Shown here in pieces: positions 12,943-27,200 of a stretch of 64,000 nt of DNA (position 1 is the stretch's first letter; each line of letters begins with the position of its first letter). Under the pieces are notes generated by a model. That model ran no database searches. It saw only the letters and a list, made by a program, of their open reading frames with translations, and was not told where the DNA came from. The stretch is from NCBI GenBank assembly GCA_037389465.1, contig JAZARR010000082.1:1972501-2036500 (forward strand), in the 5' to 3' direction. A program made the translations under genes and the position numbers. The DNA comes from Baylisascaris procyonis (lineage: Eukaryota; Nematoda; Chromadorea; Rhabditida; Ascarididae).

Positions 12943-15903
12943 ATGTCATCGGATTCATGGCGCAAGGCTCGTCTTGATCGTCGCTATGATTGGGTTGGTC
13001 CACCAGATAAGATTTCCAGGATACGACCCATTCGGTAAGAATTTTGTCACGCTTTTGGGTAACGAACGCATCGTACAAACTTTTCATGCGGCATGCTTAA
13101 AAAGTTTGTGATGAATTCACTAGGGTTGATGCAGGAAAAGCAAATAATGGCGATGATACGTTGCGATTGCGTATGTGCGAATGTATTTGTCTGTTGGTTT
13201 GTCTATCTGTTTGCGTGTGGTTTCAATCCATCTATTGGAAGAGAGATGATAACGAAATATGCTTGGTAATATAGGTTTAGTCTAATCCGCCGAAACGAAT
13301 TTCATTCTCTTTGATCATTCTGCATCTGAGTTATGGGTATTTAAAACCGCAATGAAACTGATAATCAAAAAGAATTCGTTTGATGTGAGGGAAAACTAAT
13401 TTTCGGTTGAGGATCTGTGCAATCGAACAGCCGGTCGGTAGCTAATGTGTGATTAAGCATGATTGGATTTTTTTGAATGCTACATAGCTGATAATGATGA
13501 ATTTCAAAAAAGCACGTAATGTGCCACATTTATTTGCACGTTTTCATCCTTCACTCAGTTGCATCCATTGATGTGACGGATTGAACTTATCGAAATTGAT
13601 CTAAAAATGTTCAGATTGCGAAGGATTGGCAATGAAACAGCAACGGAACGTGATTATCGTGAAGCACGTGAAGCACTCAACGAATGGAATTCTCGTTTCT
13701 GGGCTGAACACAACACTCTCTATGAGCAAAGAAAATCTGAATTCATTGCCAAAGTATACATTGTTCAAATAATCAGTTAAATGATGATTTATTAAGTATT
13801 AAAGGTTGATTATATCATTAAATATTCATACTAAAGAATTTCATAAATACAAACAAATATTTCGACTATTTAATAAATAATGTCGAAAGCAACTTGAAGA
13901 ATGAGACAGTGCCACGTTTTATTATGTGCAGAATTTCCTCATGATGCTATATATTTGATTTCTTTTTGCACTTCTTAAATGTTCGAATATTGGGGCATAG
14001 TAATGGTGTCTGAACATATTTCTGAGTCTTGAATTTTTAAGTTTTTGAAATTCAATGGTCATTTCCTTTAAAAAAAAAATTGCTCAAAAGTTAAATATTG
14101 CTTACTCATAACAGTAGAATATATCGGACTTTAGTATTACAATTATTTTCCTTGTTCCTAATTTCGCATTTTCATAGGAAACACTTCGCTTTTCCCTCTT
14201 TACCGATCTTTCTCTCTCAAATCCTCAATAATCTTTCTTACCACCATTAGTCGTAATTTCTCAAAAAGCAATTAGTGGATTTCTTTGAATTTCTTTGTCT
14301 TCACCGCAAAAAAACTTGTTTCAATTAACAATAGCATTAGCTATTCGTCTAAATTAATTACGCACAATAAAATAGATACATATATTTGCATTTGCTGTTG
14401 GGATCAACTGAATTATGAACCAGTTTGGTGAATAGCGATACGCTCATTGATTGTGATCAGTGTTGAACGTTGACGACGATATTGTTCTATTGAAGCATAA
14501 TTCTTGAGGAACTTGTTTCTTGATTTTCTAAATAATTTTATTCGAATGCAAATCGCATCATTAATCCATTTCTTAATTACTTTCAATTTGTTCTATTATC
14601 CAATCTTCATATGCGAAGAAATTGATAGGTTCTAAATATTGCATAGCATATTTTATTTGATGAAAATAATTGATTAAGACTCGTTGCTGAAATCAATAAG
14701 AATTGAACTAAATGATGCGTATTATTCCGATTGATCTGCAGTAATTTCCCTCTTTGAATTGTTATAGTGAGAGGTAACACTGGATACTTTTGTCATTCAC
14801 CAGGATATGATGTTATATACTTATAATTGAAAGCTTATGGGAAGAAAATCGAAAAGCTAAGCATCTTAGTAAGCAAAAGAAGACAAACAGTTGACATTTG
14901 GTTCGAAATCATTCATCTTAAGAGGCTATTATAATATCTTTGTTCGGTGAAGTGGTTTCGAATCCGAAGTGCTACGATCTCATTTCCTTATCGCAACTCC
15001 TTCCCATCGTTTTGAACGCTGATATTTTCCGATAGCGATTGTCGATATCCGCTAAGATTATAAGGGAAGAAATGGAATCGAGGTGGATAGCTTTTTTAAA
15101 CGATAAATTACTCTATCATTTGATTAGAAAGATTTCCTTTTTGTGAAAGAATGAGTTCGTGGAAAAGCTTCAATTTAAACTGCATTGCATTATTTAATGC
15201 TTTTTAATAAATGTTAAATTTGTTACTTTATATTGTGATTTATTCATTTAACACTGTTAAAATTACAGAAGAAGGAGGAAATTGGATGTTTAGAACGAGT
15301 GAATGCGAATGATTTGTCGCAATTCTATAGACAATTTCTTGACGAACGCAAACAACAAATGGCCGCCTACAATAGGTTCATTTAAGTTCCTTTTCTGATC
15401 ATTCTCTATGCATGATTGTGTCCTTTTCATCTTCTGTAACTTAGGAATATAACAGCTTTATATCGTTTGCTTTTGATTGCAAGCAATTTTGTAATTTTTT
15501 AAAGATTTAGCTGTAGTGATTTTTTCTTTAAAAAAAAGTTCTTCTGTGGATGAACGACTAGATTGATACGAGGAGGAGAGAGCAGAGAAGGGGATCTAAA
15601 TAAAGGAGGGAGACATTTTATTTATCGGTTATTTCGGTGAATGGGGAAGGTAATGTGTATGTGTGTTTGTGTTCATATCAGTATATATTTATATGCAAAT
15701 TATAGTTTATTTGTATGCTTAATGAGAACATGAAATTTTGCATATAAATGAATAATTAATGTATAATTTCATATATAAATGAATAACTGGAATAGAAATG
15801 AATAATCAGTTTTTGTAGAGAATGGTATCGAAGGAATTTTTCGCTTATTTGGCCAGCGTTGAAAGTGAATTTGATACGTTTACGACGTCTCCTTCGACGA
15901 TGA
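12943..15903 (+). CDS. COA8: Cytochrome c oxidase assembly factor 8 (APOPT1)
   Basis: COA8 is a mitochondrial matrix protein that supports assembly and stability of complex IV. Four exons: 12943-13034, 13615-13753, 15269-15375 and 15819-15903, phases 2/0/2, giving 140 residues. Exon 1 ends RRYDWVGPPDK and then the family's NLRP-like SRIRPI. Exon 2 has EALNEWNSRFWAEHN, matching the human ETQEWNQQFWANQN. Exon 3 has NDLSQFYRQFL, matching EEMADFYKEFL. Exon 4 begins REWYRRNFSLIWPALK, matching RDWYKRNFAITFFMGK. A CTTCTCTAG acceptor-like site lies 25 bases before the ATG and could be a spliced-leader site. If this ATG is used, the protein has only about 15 residues before the conserved core and an obvious presequence is lacking; see the 12661 candidate exon. 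Intron 2 is 1.5 kb. Confidence 0.95.
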
Positions 15904-18290
15904 TATCGTATTGCGATCGTTTCAGTCGACATTTTACGTGAAGAATATGGATTCGTTCTTTATTGACTTCTAAACTTTATTGACGCTAACTGCAACAAAA
16001 TTATGAATTTTTCTTATTTGAAAATGGTTTTCATCTTATCTGATTGATTAATCTGCAAGATAATTATTGCTTACGTTGGAATAAATTACGTTCATAAATG
16101 GATATTCATCTTCTTACTCCTTTCGATCGTCTTCCTTCGTCAATATTTTTGAGAGTTATGGTTGTGGAAGCCGGAGATTCACCTAGAGAATACGAAAAAT
16201 AGTGAGAAGCACATGGGAAAGAAAGAGAAAACACGATGGGATTTACTCGCGTTTAGTACTGACGTAAAACTATAATTAGGAAAAAATATAGCTAAAAGTT
16301 TAATACTCTTAAAGGTACAGGCGATAAAATTTAGGCGAGTTGAGGAAATTTTTTGAAGTTTAAGGGATTTTCTTCATGAATATTTTGATAGCCGCAAATT
16401 AAAGAGGAGAGGGCTACTGCCATTGTGCGGTAAAATATGATCATATTTGTCTCATCATTATTTGTAAGTTGTGACGAATAGTTTGTATACGTGATGCACA
16501 ATCAGTTATGTCAATTGTAATCTGCTGGTATACATCCAAAGTTGCTCCATTTCATTTATTTATTTATTTTTTTTTAAATTGATGAATTTAATCAATATCT
16601 TCTATTGATCGACATCTATTGTATTAAAATTTATTAGTTCTATTCATTTATAAAATTTACTTTGTTTTAAGTTAATTATACTGTAATTAAGTTTAATTGT
16701 TGTCCACTGAATTGGGCATTCGTGATCGCTGAATAATATAAAATCTCGTGATGATAATTGGCACGATTCCAACTTCTTAGCATCTTCCATTATCATACGA
16801 ACTTTTCAAGACTATTGAATTTAAATGGTTCCCAGATGAACAAAAATTTTACAACTTGAGATTTGTTCATAAAAATGAATAAAATTTCAAGCATTTTATA
16901 AAGGCTGATTTGTTGTTGAAGATTGATATGAATAACGCTAAGATTCATTTGCATTTATTTATTTGTATGCCTATCGGTTCTGTATGCTTTTTTTTTTTAA
17001 AAATATTTCGAACTTTAAATTTAATTGGATTCCGCTTTATTGTATTGTTTAATTGTCATCTGTTGAGATTCTATATTATCGCTTTACTTTTTTTAAAAGT
17101 TCATTTTGCTTTTATTCAATTGCCATGAGCATAAATATTGTAAGTTGTTGCAGTTAAAAGCTCGATCGAAACCGAATAAGGAAGCAGTAGGTACAGGCGA
17201 TCATCGTAATGCGCTTGTAACTGCCTTTTATAAAAAGCAGCAAATGAAAGGAACTTGCTTCCTTCACAGTTTCCCGATCACTTGTAGAATAGCGACTGAA
17301 TTTTAAACGTGTGGGAAGGAGGTGGAAGGGGGGGGAGGGTAAGGGAGGTTTGAAGGGGGACAGTTGCAGGCAATAGCATTGTGTTATACAGCGTAAAATT
17401 TCTTTCGTTGTTCGGCAGAAGATCCAATCAATCCACTTTGTATTAAATCACTTATTTGAATGACTGCGTTGGTATGTGGTGTTTTTTTTTTTCGATGCTA
17501 ATATTTTCACGGTTAAGAACCACTGTTCCATTTTCTTTCGATTAACCATATTAGTATTCCAAAATCAAATCATTTGATAATACAAAATGTTATCATTAAA
17601 GTTGCTTTTTTGTACAAAATTTTCATTCATTAATCGGTGATAATGGTCAAAATTGAAAATTTTATTAAAACCAATTTTCGACTGAATCATTTGCAAAAGT
17701 ATAATATTTGAATAATATCATATTTTTGCAATTGATAGTATCAGTATTATTTTCGCATTTATTAAAACTAACAATATTATACTTAAAAATTGGGGAAGAG
17801 AATCGTCGTAAATATTTTTATTTCCGCAATCATCAATGAAATTTCCTTTCTTCTTACTCAGCATTTTCTTCTTTCATAATCAGATTTTTCTCCTATCATT
17901 CTCAATAAGAGGATGATGAAAGATGAAAATGCGATATCTAAGTGATAATGAAATAATCACCGATAATTTTTTCAGATAACAATACTGATAAGTAAAATAT
18001 TCACTTGCATAGTGATGATATCATCACTTATATCATCCATGCTTATCACTGCCCTAAAATGCAAATGTGACACTGATATTATCCTTCCTTAGAAATGCTT
18101 GAATCCTAGCAAATATACTTGAATTGAATTGATTCAATAACACAATAGAAAAAAATTGTTGCAAATATTTGATAACAAAATTTACAATTTTAATACGCAG
18201 ACATTGCAACAGTAACGAATGACAAACTGTTTGAAAAAAAAAAGTATATATTATATAATATTTTTTAAGGCTGTGAGTGTTTCTCTTCTC
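15904..18290. other. Intergenic, AT-rich
   Basis: Lies between the 3' end of COA8 and the 3' end of the secreted inhibitor-like gene (convergent). It holds long A/T runs and a short G-rich stretch near 17313-17350. I found no exon with family resemblance; the open frames here are short and rich in hydrophobic residues as expected by chance. Confidence 0.5.
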
Positions 18291-21200
18291 TTAGATGATA
18301 CCACGTTTTCGTTGCTCATCCAATGAATAGCAATAAAGTTCACACTCTTGTTTCGTCCGTGGTGAGCGCCATAGATTGAAATCAAGCTCAGGACAATATG
18401 GGAATATATATGGCTCACATTGGTCGGTATTCGAAAATCGATTCACCTATAACATATAAAATTTATTTTCAACCTTATTCAAGATAGTTGTTTCAGTTTT
18501 AATGGAACTGAAAAGTAATTAGTTGTAGACGAACGAAGTTTCCATCCAGAAATTGATATTTTCATACGGTATTAAATTCTGCTATAATTCACTTCGATCT
18601 ATTACTAATGTTTGTTGAGAATATTTATATATATATATAAACATTAAAACTATCATAGAAATGTTCTCACCAGTGAAATCAACTTATTTTATCAATGTAT
18701 TTCAATATTTCCTAGCGTTTTATTCTTTTCAGTTCTACTTACCTTTGCAATTTTTTTCTCCCAATACTTTAACAGTATAAAATTGCAAATAATTGCAAAA
18801 ATATTGATTTCTCAGCCATAAAAAATGAAAAGTGCAAAAATATATTGTCTTCACTTCTAAAAGTGATTTCTTCATGAAAAAGTGTTGCCGAATTTAAATG
18901 CCCCTTGGAATTTAAGATTGGAAACTGGAATTTATTGCCTCTCGAATATGGCTGCACTTTGATTTCAATGATTTTAATACGAGAAAGCGATTGCATAGAT
19001 CGAATGCACAAAAATCGCATCGTTGTGATGAAATGAATCCGTCACAATGGGGGTAATCGCCGTAACATAACACAAATGAGACGCAATTCTTTGACGCTTT
19101 CATAGGCAATAAAACAAGTTGGCGTCACGTGTATATGCACAACACTTGAATCGACTATCACTCGATGAATGTGCATACTGAAACCTATCCTTATCTAACA
19201 TCTAAATCATCATGTTGTATTAGTTAATGCGCGATCGCTTGTGAAGGCGCTCCGATCGGACTCCTGGCTTCGTCCTACCAAGCCAACTCACCACAGCGCC
19301 CTCATTAGGGCGAAGGCGTTGGAGTAAGTCTCGACCTTCCTTACATGAAAAACAACGATGAATCTATTGGTCAGCATCCGACTGGCAGGAGATGAACTTG
19401 TGCTCAGAAGCCCTAACATTTACGCAACGTTTCAACTTTCCCTCTTAAGCGGAAATGGAAATGACGTGAAAGATATATATTCGCTATTAAAGCGTTGTTG
19501 ATTAAGGTAAAATTATGTGTATCTTAATTTGAAGGAAGTCTATTTCAACACACAACATTACCCACATGTTTTTGGTCATTTCATACCTGTCCGTGTTATC
19601 TTGAGTATGGACAATTGCTCTAAGAAATACCTTTGCATCAATGGTTATTTGTAAGTAATTGCGTAGATCGGTTGAATCGTATCCCACTCCAGATTGCTTT
19701 CATAGGTAAAGTCAGAGATGTCTCCTACTTTTCTTTCACCTCTAATGCACAAAACAAGTTGGGAGTGATAGAATAAATTTTATGGCACTTACAAATTCGT
19801 TTATACGTAAAAGTGGATTGTGGTAATACAATTATTGTGGATAAATGATCCCAACTTGACAGACAGACGCAGACATACATGTGTGTACACATGTGACGTT
19901 CCATAATACACTTTCACAGAAGCCCACAAAAGTATAAACGTAAAACCAGAAATAAGTGCATTAGAACAATCAACCTCCGATCACATTGTATTTGGCTCTG
20001 ATCGCTTCTTAAATGCTTGCGCAACCGGTTGATTTTAATGAGTGTAAGCGTATATCGTAGTATCGTAGCAGACTCTTTGCTACATATACTCATTTTTTCT
20101 ATGATGAAGTGCACTACGCAGACGTTCCAGGTTAATGAATGATACCGTTTCTAAGGTTTGCGAGCAAAAAAAAGCCATTACATCGATACAAGAAGGCGTA
20201 TAATTCGGTGAATATTTATTACGAAGCACATTTCCATTCGAAAATTAAAAAAAAAAATTGAAAAACCTTTCTGCTAAAAAATAATTTGTGCACTATTCCA
20301 CTTCTAACATTCTGCCAATATAAATTTAAACAATCGTCTTTCTGGAATAAAATGTTTGAATTTAAATGAAATGAGAAAAATGTTTGGAAATGCTAGAGAA
20401 ATTCATCGAAACATAAAAATTAATGTTTTTCGTTTTACGATGAAACGAATAATATAAATAGTGGAATGAATCAAGTGAATTCATACTAACGATGCTCAAA
20501 TTGAGCAAGTGGAGAAACGCATCGTAGAGATTGATGTGATATGTTCTCTTTGCAAATATGGCTAACCAAACAATTAGAGAAATGACTAAGAAATCATGAA
20601 ATATGAGTGTATGCATATTTCACTTGATCCTGCAACTCTATAAATATTCTACAAAAGTGTTTTCGCGCCTAGGCTGATGTAAAATGAAGATGTAGCTAGT
20701 GGAAAATGCATGTAAAACTTTGATTATCCTTGAGCGTCTATCACTCGTTGCCGAAAGTGATAGACCAACGTCAATAATACTATATCAGATGGACGTTAAA
20801 CCTATTACATTTCTGTAGGTTCGCCTTCACCTGAACTATTCGAGAGGTAAGCAAGAATACCTGCATAGAAAGATACAGAGGAACAGTGCTATTATAAAGC
20901 GTCACCATAATGCGCTTTACAAATGCAACATTTCGAAAGCAAAAAAAAAGAGTCTACTCTATAGGAAGTTTTCGAGAAAACTTTTCAGAATAAAACATCA
21001 GTTGTTATTTAAAAGTAAAAAAAAATATCGATTAAAATTGAATAATAATTATCATATGAATCGAAAAGTAGAACCAAAAAAATTATGAGTGGATTATTGT
21101 TTCTATTGATATGCAAAGAACTATTAGAACAATTGATATATAAAATAAGATTATAATTAGACATTTATGCTTCCCATTCTTTATCGTCTTTTTGTTAACT

Positions 21201-24200
21201 ATGTGTTATTTACAGATATGCATTGATCGCCAAATTGAATAAATATTATATTTTTTTGAATATGATCGAGGAAGTTTATGATAAAGGATATGATCGGCCA
21301 TCCTTTCCATCTAAATAATCACTCTAGATTTATGCACTATGCTTAGACGTTCGAATATTGCAACGCCTAATTTGACGGATCTATGAACCTCATAATTGAT
21401 AAAAAAATACTCATAATAAAGAGATTTTAATCAGGCTAATAAAAATATTTGCTGAATTTGAATGCCTATTTTAGATAGATAGGCAATTCCTTGATGCGAG
21501 AAGTTGACCGCCAAAGAAACTTCAAAATTCTACAAACTATTCGCGTTCTATCTGATTTCATCAAAGTAAATAATTACTATACTTTATAGAAAATAAATTA
21601 TTAGCAGTTTGAAAATATTTAAGTGAATACTGCCAGAGTAGTTAAATAATGCGAAAAATTCCCAAAAAAATGAAAGCATCTATGCTATTTGGTGAAAATG
21701 TTTTTTTAGTGATTCTTTTCAATAATGGGAACCATTTCAATTTCGAAAAATGAATTTAGCAAAGTTTTTAATTCTCAACAATTTTTAAGACGAGAATTTC
21801 TAACGCTACAGCTGGTATCTATCATCTACGAATATTTTGCTTTTCCAGAGAGAAATTTTTATTGAATTTTTTAAATATATTTCATTCGTTTATTGTATTG
21901 TTTTATAGTTATATTGCCTTATGGAAATCATTTCTCTTTTCCGGAACTGTCGATAGCACTGAGAGTACACATTAAGCGGAGCCGGTGGAGAATGTAAAGA
22001 GGATTGCTAGCTTAAGCATGATTCCCTCCCCTTCCAATTAAGAAGGCAATTCAGGAGGATGGATGGATGTTTTAGTGATTTAATCGTTAACAGTGCAAAC
22101 TAATCTATCATCAAATTATCTGAAAAAAAGCGATTTTTCTCTCATAATCGTTTCGTTATTGGCAATATTATGTGCTATACAAGTTTGAAACGAAAAACGC
22201 ATTTGCAAACATTTTTTTGCACATATTTTGAATGTAAACGAAATCATTAAATATGTCAATTGGCTTTATTGTAAACACATTTCTTTCCTTTTTTCAAAAC
22301 AAATTGGCCAATTCCAAGTTTTGTGCAAATTCTTTGAACAAAAATTTCACATCAAGTTTCGAAAACTTGTTTTCTGAAGTAGTGAATATTTCTGCACAAA
22401 AAAACAACGTTATTCGCATCCTTCTTCTCATGAAATTGCTACAAAGAATTAGTCGATGATTTAGAAGAAAAGTGAAAATTTTACATAGATAGAGATATTT
22501 TAATTATCCATTCCTAAATCGTTTATTAATAATAAAAAAGAAAATTAATCTAAGCTGAGAAAATATTGAAACTGATTTGATTCTTGAAAAAATTTCTTTT
22601 TAGATTTTTCTTCATTTTGAGCGTTTAATTAAAATATCTATTTGTATATTTAGACCAATTTATTGACTTTCAGAATATTCGCTAAAACATTGTATAAAAT
22701 TATGCTTTTATTCATCATTATGGTGATTGATAAAATGTCTACTCGTGTTAAAATTCACAAAAGATATTAGTGATCTAAAACTTTAATCTATTCGATTGAT
22801 GGGGATATTCATGATGCAAAAATATGGATTTATGGAAAAAGCTGAACTTCATCATACGAAATGAGACACTATTTAGGCAAAATAAGATGACAACAATCAC
22901 CCTAAAACCTTTTATTGTTAAAATTTGCATCAAAAGCATTTTAATTAATAAATTTTTTGCAAGCGTACCATCCTTTATTGAAGTTTCAATCAAAATTCCT
23001 TAATTGGTTTATCATCGTAATTGGATTACAGAATTACTGAATGACACTATTGTGTGGAAAAATTTTAAATACGAATGAAAATCGTATAATACGCCATGTG
23101 GATAAACTCTATAATTCGGCTGATTGTGCATGTTCAATCGTTGCATTTGAGTTCAGCCACATTTAATGGAAGAATCGAAATTTTCTATTTTTTGAAAGCA
23201 CACTTTTCAATTTTCGAGAAATGACTGTTTAGTTTTAGATGTTTAGGTTTTCATAAAACTGGAAAATTCATTTTGTTTTATTCATCGAGCTAGATTCAAA
23301 TATATCTATAGACCTTGTCCGATATGCGCTCTATGAAGACTGGCTACCTTGTGCTACAAATGAATGATTAATCAGCCAACATTATAAATAATCGAGAAAA
23401 ATAGAACCAGAACGTTTCACAGAAATAAATTGCGCAGATATCTGTAAAAGTGAAATATTTGCGCTTCTTGAAAGTTGAGTGATTTGACTGAAATTTGGTT
23501 TAATTACCAAATTTTAGAATCATGGCTTTTGGTGGTCATCACCTGAAATTAGTGTTCACGTAAACAATAAGAAATTTTTCAGATGCACATAATTGATGGT
23601 CTTCTAATGGGATCCTTCAGTGAGAGGTGTCCTGTATCTTCGGACAAATCTCACTGTATTCTGTAATGATAAATTCTGCAAAGTGCGCACATACCCTTCG
23701 GAACCAACGATGAACCTTCTGCGCAGGATCACGCGTATTGATTGTAACATTGGGACATCCGTTAACGATGAGGTCATGCCAGAGAATGAACGGCATCGGA
23801 TCACAACCTCGTGCCGGTGAGCCGATTGGACATGCGCACAGCTAAAATCTGATAAATTTTCTTTCCATAGTACAGTCGCTGGAATTTCCTAATTTTTCCC
23901 TCAACATATAACATTTACAAATACTCCTAAAGAGTGGCCTTCGCCTTTATTTTGCTCATGAAATTTGACAAAGAAATATTCAAAAGAACACGAATTCGTA
24001 GAGACCAAGAGTGCAAGGTGTATGGGTGGTACCCGAGAACTGCATTAATGCAAATGTGTCCTTTATGTGCATGTAAGGTGAAAAGCACGAAGACAGCCAA
24101 TTTTACAAATTAAATTATTGTCTCTGAAAGAAGAAAACCAAAACGATCAGTGCGGCAAAACACTGTTAATCGCAAATGTTCTCGAAAGATCACAATTTTT

Positions 24201-27200
24201 CAAGCGAATATTTATATGAATGACATTGTTAACTATCATCAAATATAGTAAAAGAATAAAAATTACAGAACAGTACAGAGTGAAAATTTGAAAGTGAAGG
24301 CAAAACCTTCAAAACTTTAGGACCACAAAGCTTTGATAGCTTCAAAGAATCATCTACTCCATAAGCACGAATAAGATAGTGCGAGGTTCGTGAAACACTG
24401 ACCGTCAACTTCGCGCATATATGCTTTAACCGACTGAACTATCACAACCCTCCTAAAATCTTTGATTGTTTTTTGAATTGGTTTCTACACATTGCAACTT
24501 GTCTCAGCTATATAAACGCTACTGTTTTAACAGTTAGTGAATAAGTTTGACAAAAATTTGTGCAAGAATGTAGAACTTAAAAGAATCGAAGTGAACTAGA
24601 TCATATAGAACGGTTTTGTCAACATATTTTTATATGCACACAAGATATAAACTAAATAATTGAGATAAACCAATAAACTAAATAATTGAGATAAACTTTA
24701 TAAAAATATAATTATTCGTTTTTGTGGCAACGATAAAAAAAGTGCTAAGTTTGTGGTTGAGAAAATCAATTGTGCAGAAAAGGGATTCGGCGAAGCAACA
24801 AAATGTTACATCAATGTTGTCGTATTGCTGTGCAGAAAAATGCGATCCCGATGAGTAAAAAAAAAAATGTGCTGACATTGGCAAATGGAACATAATGTTG
24901 ATGAAAACTTGAATGCTATGCGGGAGTTTTTTTTACTACCATTACGTCCAAACATTGATGACATATGCCTTAAGTTTTCACTTATCTCATTTTTGGAAGA
25001 CAACTTCGAGCCCATTCACTCCCCCCCCCCCCCCCAAGCACACACATACACATACCCTACTCGCACAAAACATTCAAATTCACTCGATCCTTCCTCGATT
25101 TTCAGCCAAGATTAAGTAAGCCCACAGGCTCCTACAATGCTCTTGTTGTAAACCGACCCATGTTGCAGGTGTTAATGAACTTGAATATTGCTTTAGATTC
25201 CCTTTAGTAGTCTAGATATGCTAGCTCTCTTTTTGCTCCTCTTAATTCCAACAAGCTTCTATTTTGCCACCAAACCAACGAAGTCATAAGCCTTGGACAA
25301 GAACGGGGACAGAAACAATAGCCGTAGAAAGCCGTCAATTTTTCGTTTGTTTATTAATAAAGTTTTTGAATGAGATCCATTCTCAAATATGAAATTGTAA
25401 GGGGATTGAATATTTGAATGGAAAATGAAAAATAGAGAAGATAATCAATTATAATAGGGGTGTAACAATAGAAAACTCCTTTCTTAACTGCTTTTAGATT
25501 TTGATTTTTTACGGTAAATCTTTACGTTCAAAAGGAAATAAACAATAAAATGAGTGGAGAAGCGTACTGGAAGATTCAATACGACATGTGCCTTTGCATT
25601 TGGTTCAGCTAGCAGCCAATTTCAAAAATTACTAATAAAAAATGAAGTATATACGATAACATCTTTATAAAATACTGGTCGGATTGTGAAAAAGCACCTA
25701 AGCAATCAAATTTGCAATTTTTCTGCAAAAGATTCATTGAAATATGGTCATTGTGAAACGAAAATTCGACCGATTAACAAGAAAAATTTTTATTCCCATC
25801 AAATGTCAATAATTCACTTCAAAGCCGATGGATTAATGCAAAATATGGAGAGTTGGAGTGAAATTAGATGTTATAATGGGGATTTTGTGCATCAAATTTC
25901 ATAGTATTAACGTTGGCAATTCCCAAGTTGAATCTACCGAACAAACAGACAAACACACACATACACACACACACACACAACACAACACAGAAGTACCACC
26001 ATTACAATGCAGCTTAGCAAAACAAATTCGTCAAAGCGCATTATAGCAGCAAAATTACAAATACACAACGCCTTGCACCATCGAAAAAGGGCCAAAACTA
26101 AGCAACAAACAGTAAAGGAATAAGAAAATCAAAAAAAAAAAAACTTTCCAGTTGAACGAAAAGCTCGAACCCTCATAGGAGTTAGAAGTTTTTTTTTTTT
26201 TAAGTTGTGTGCATATCATGTAATGTTTTCTTGAAGATCATTGCCGAAATCTCTTCTCTGTAAATCTTTCTTAGAATTTTTTTCAACAGTTTTAAAACTT
26301 CTGTGAATTTTTTTTCTTGTGATTTCTATTTTTATTTCATCAATAAACATTATTCACAATGAATTTTGTTCAGCCGATAAAAATCTTTTCGAGAAGCATA
26401 AAATTTAGAAACTAATCAATTATCCCATAAAAATTATAAGCAAAAATTTTTCAATTTCACTAGTTTAAAAAAAAAAATCATTCATTGAAATATTCCATTT
26501 ATGAAATATAAAATATATAATTTGCAGAGAAAATCTCTTTAGAAATTTGAAAAAATTGGCAACAACTCAAATCAGTGTAATTTTTCTTTTTTTTTATTTG
26601 TAATAGTTGTTCGGCCTATTATTGAAATTAAAAAACATAATGACTAACATAGTTTGCACTCAAAGAACACCCAATTTCATTGTGCAAAATGCAAAAATGA
26701 ATTCGCTGCAAATTAAGTGCAACATTTCTTTTTTTCTCTCAGCGAGAAAATAATTTCAACGTTCGGACGATTTTCATTGCATCACAACGATTAAGAGATA
26801 AAAATGGGCGAGCAAAGTATATTTGAAAAGAAACGACGAAATGATTGACCCTTTTTTTTTTTTGAAATTATATCGATGAGTTCTTTTTGAAATGCAAATA
26901 AATATACAACAAATATTTGTGTTCATGTTCAACAAAAAAAAAAAATGCTGACACTAGGCGAAAATTTTTTCGATTATAAAAATTAATAGATATTTTTAAT
27001 GCTAAAAAACAATAAACTTCCGCATTTGTGCTTGCAATTATTATTACCTATGAAATATGCAAATTTGTTGGATAGAATTTGAAGTAATTAAATATCTCAG
27101 CTAATTTATTATTGTTGCCAAATATCGAAGATATCTTAAAATTAATTAACGAGAATTTTTATGTTGACTATTAAAATTTTGCATAGAAATTAAAGGATTT

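Noticed and set aside
19246..19300. Functional nuclear tRNA
   Set aside because: Too short (about 55 bases), no 7-base-pair acceptor, no proper T arm and a poor B box; at most a relic or SINE head.
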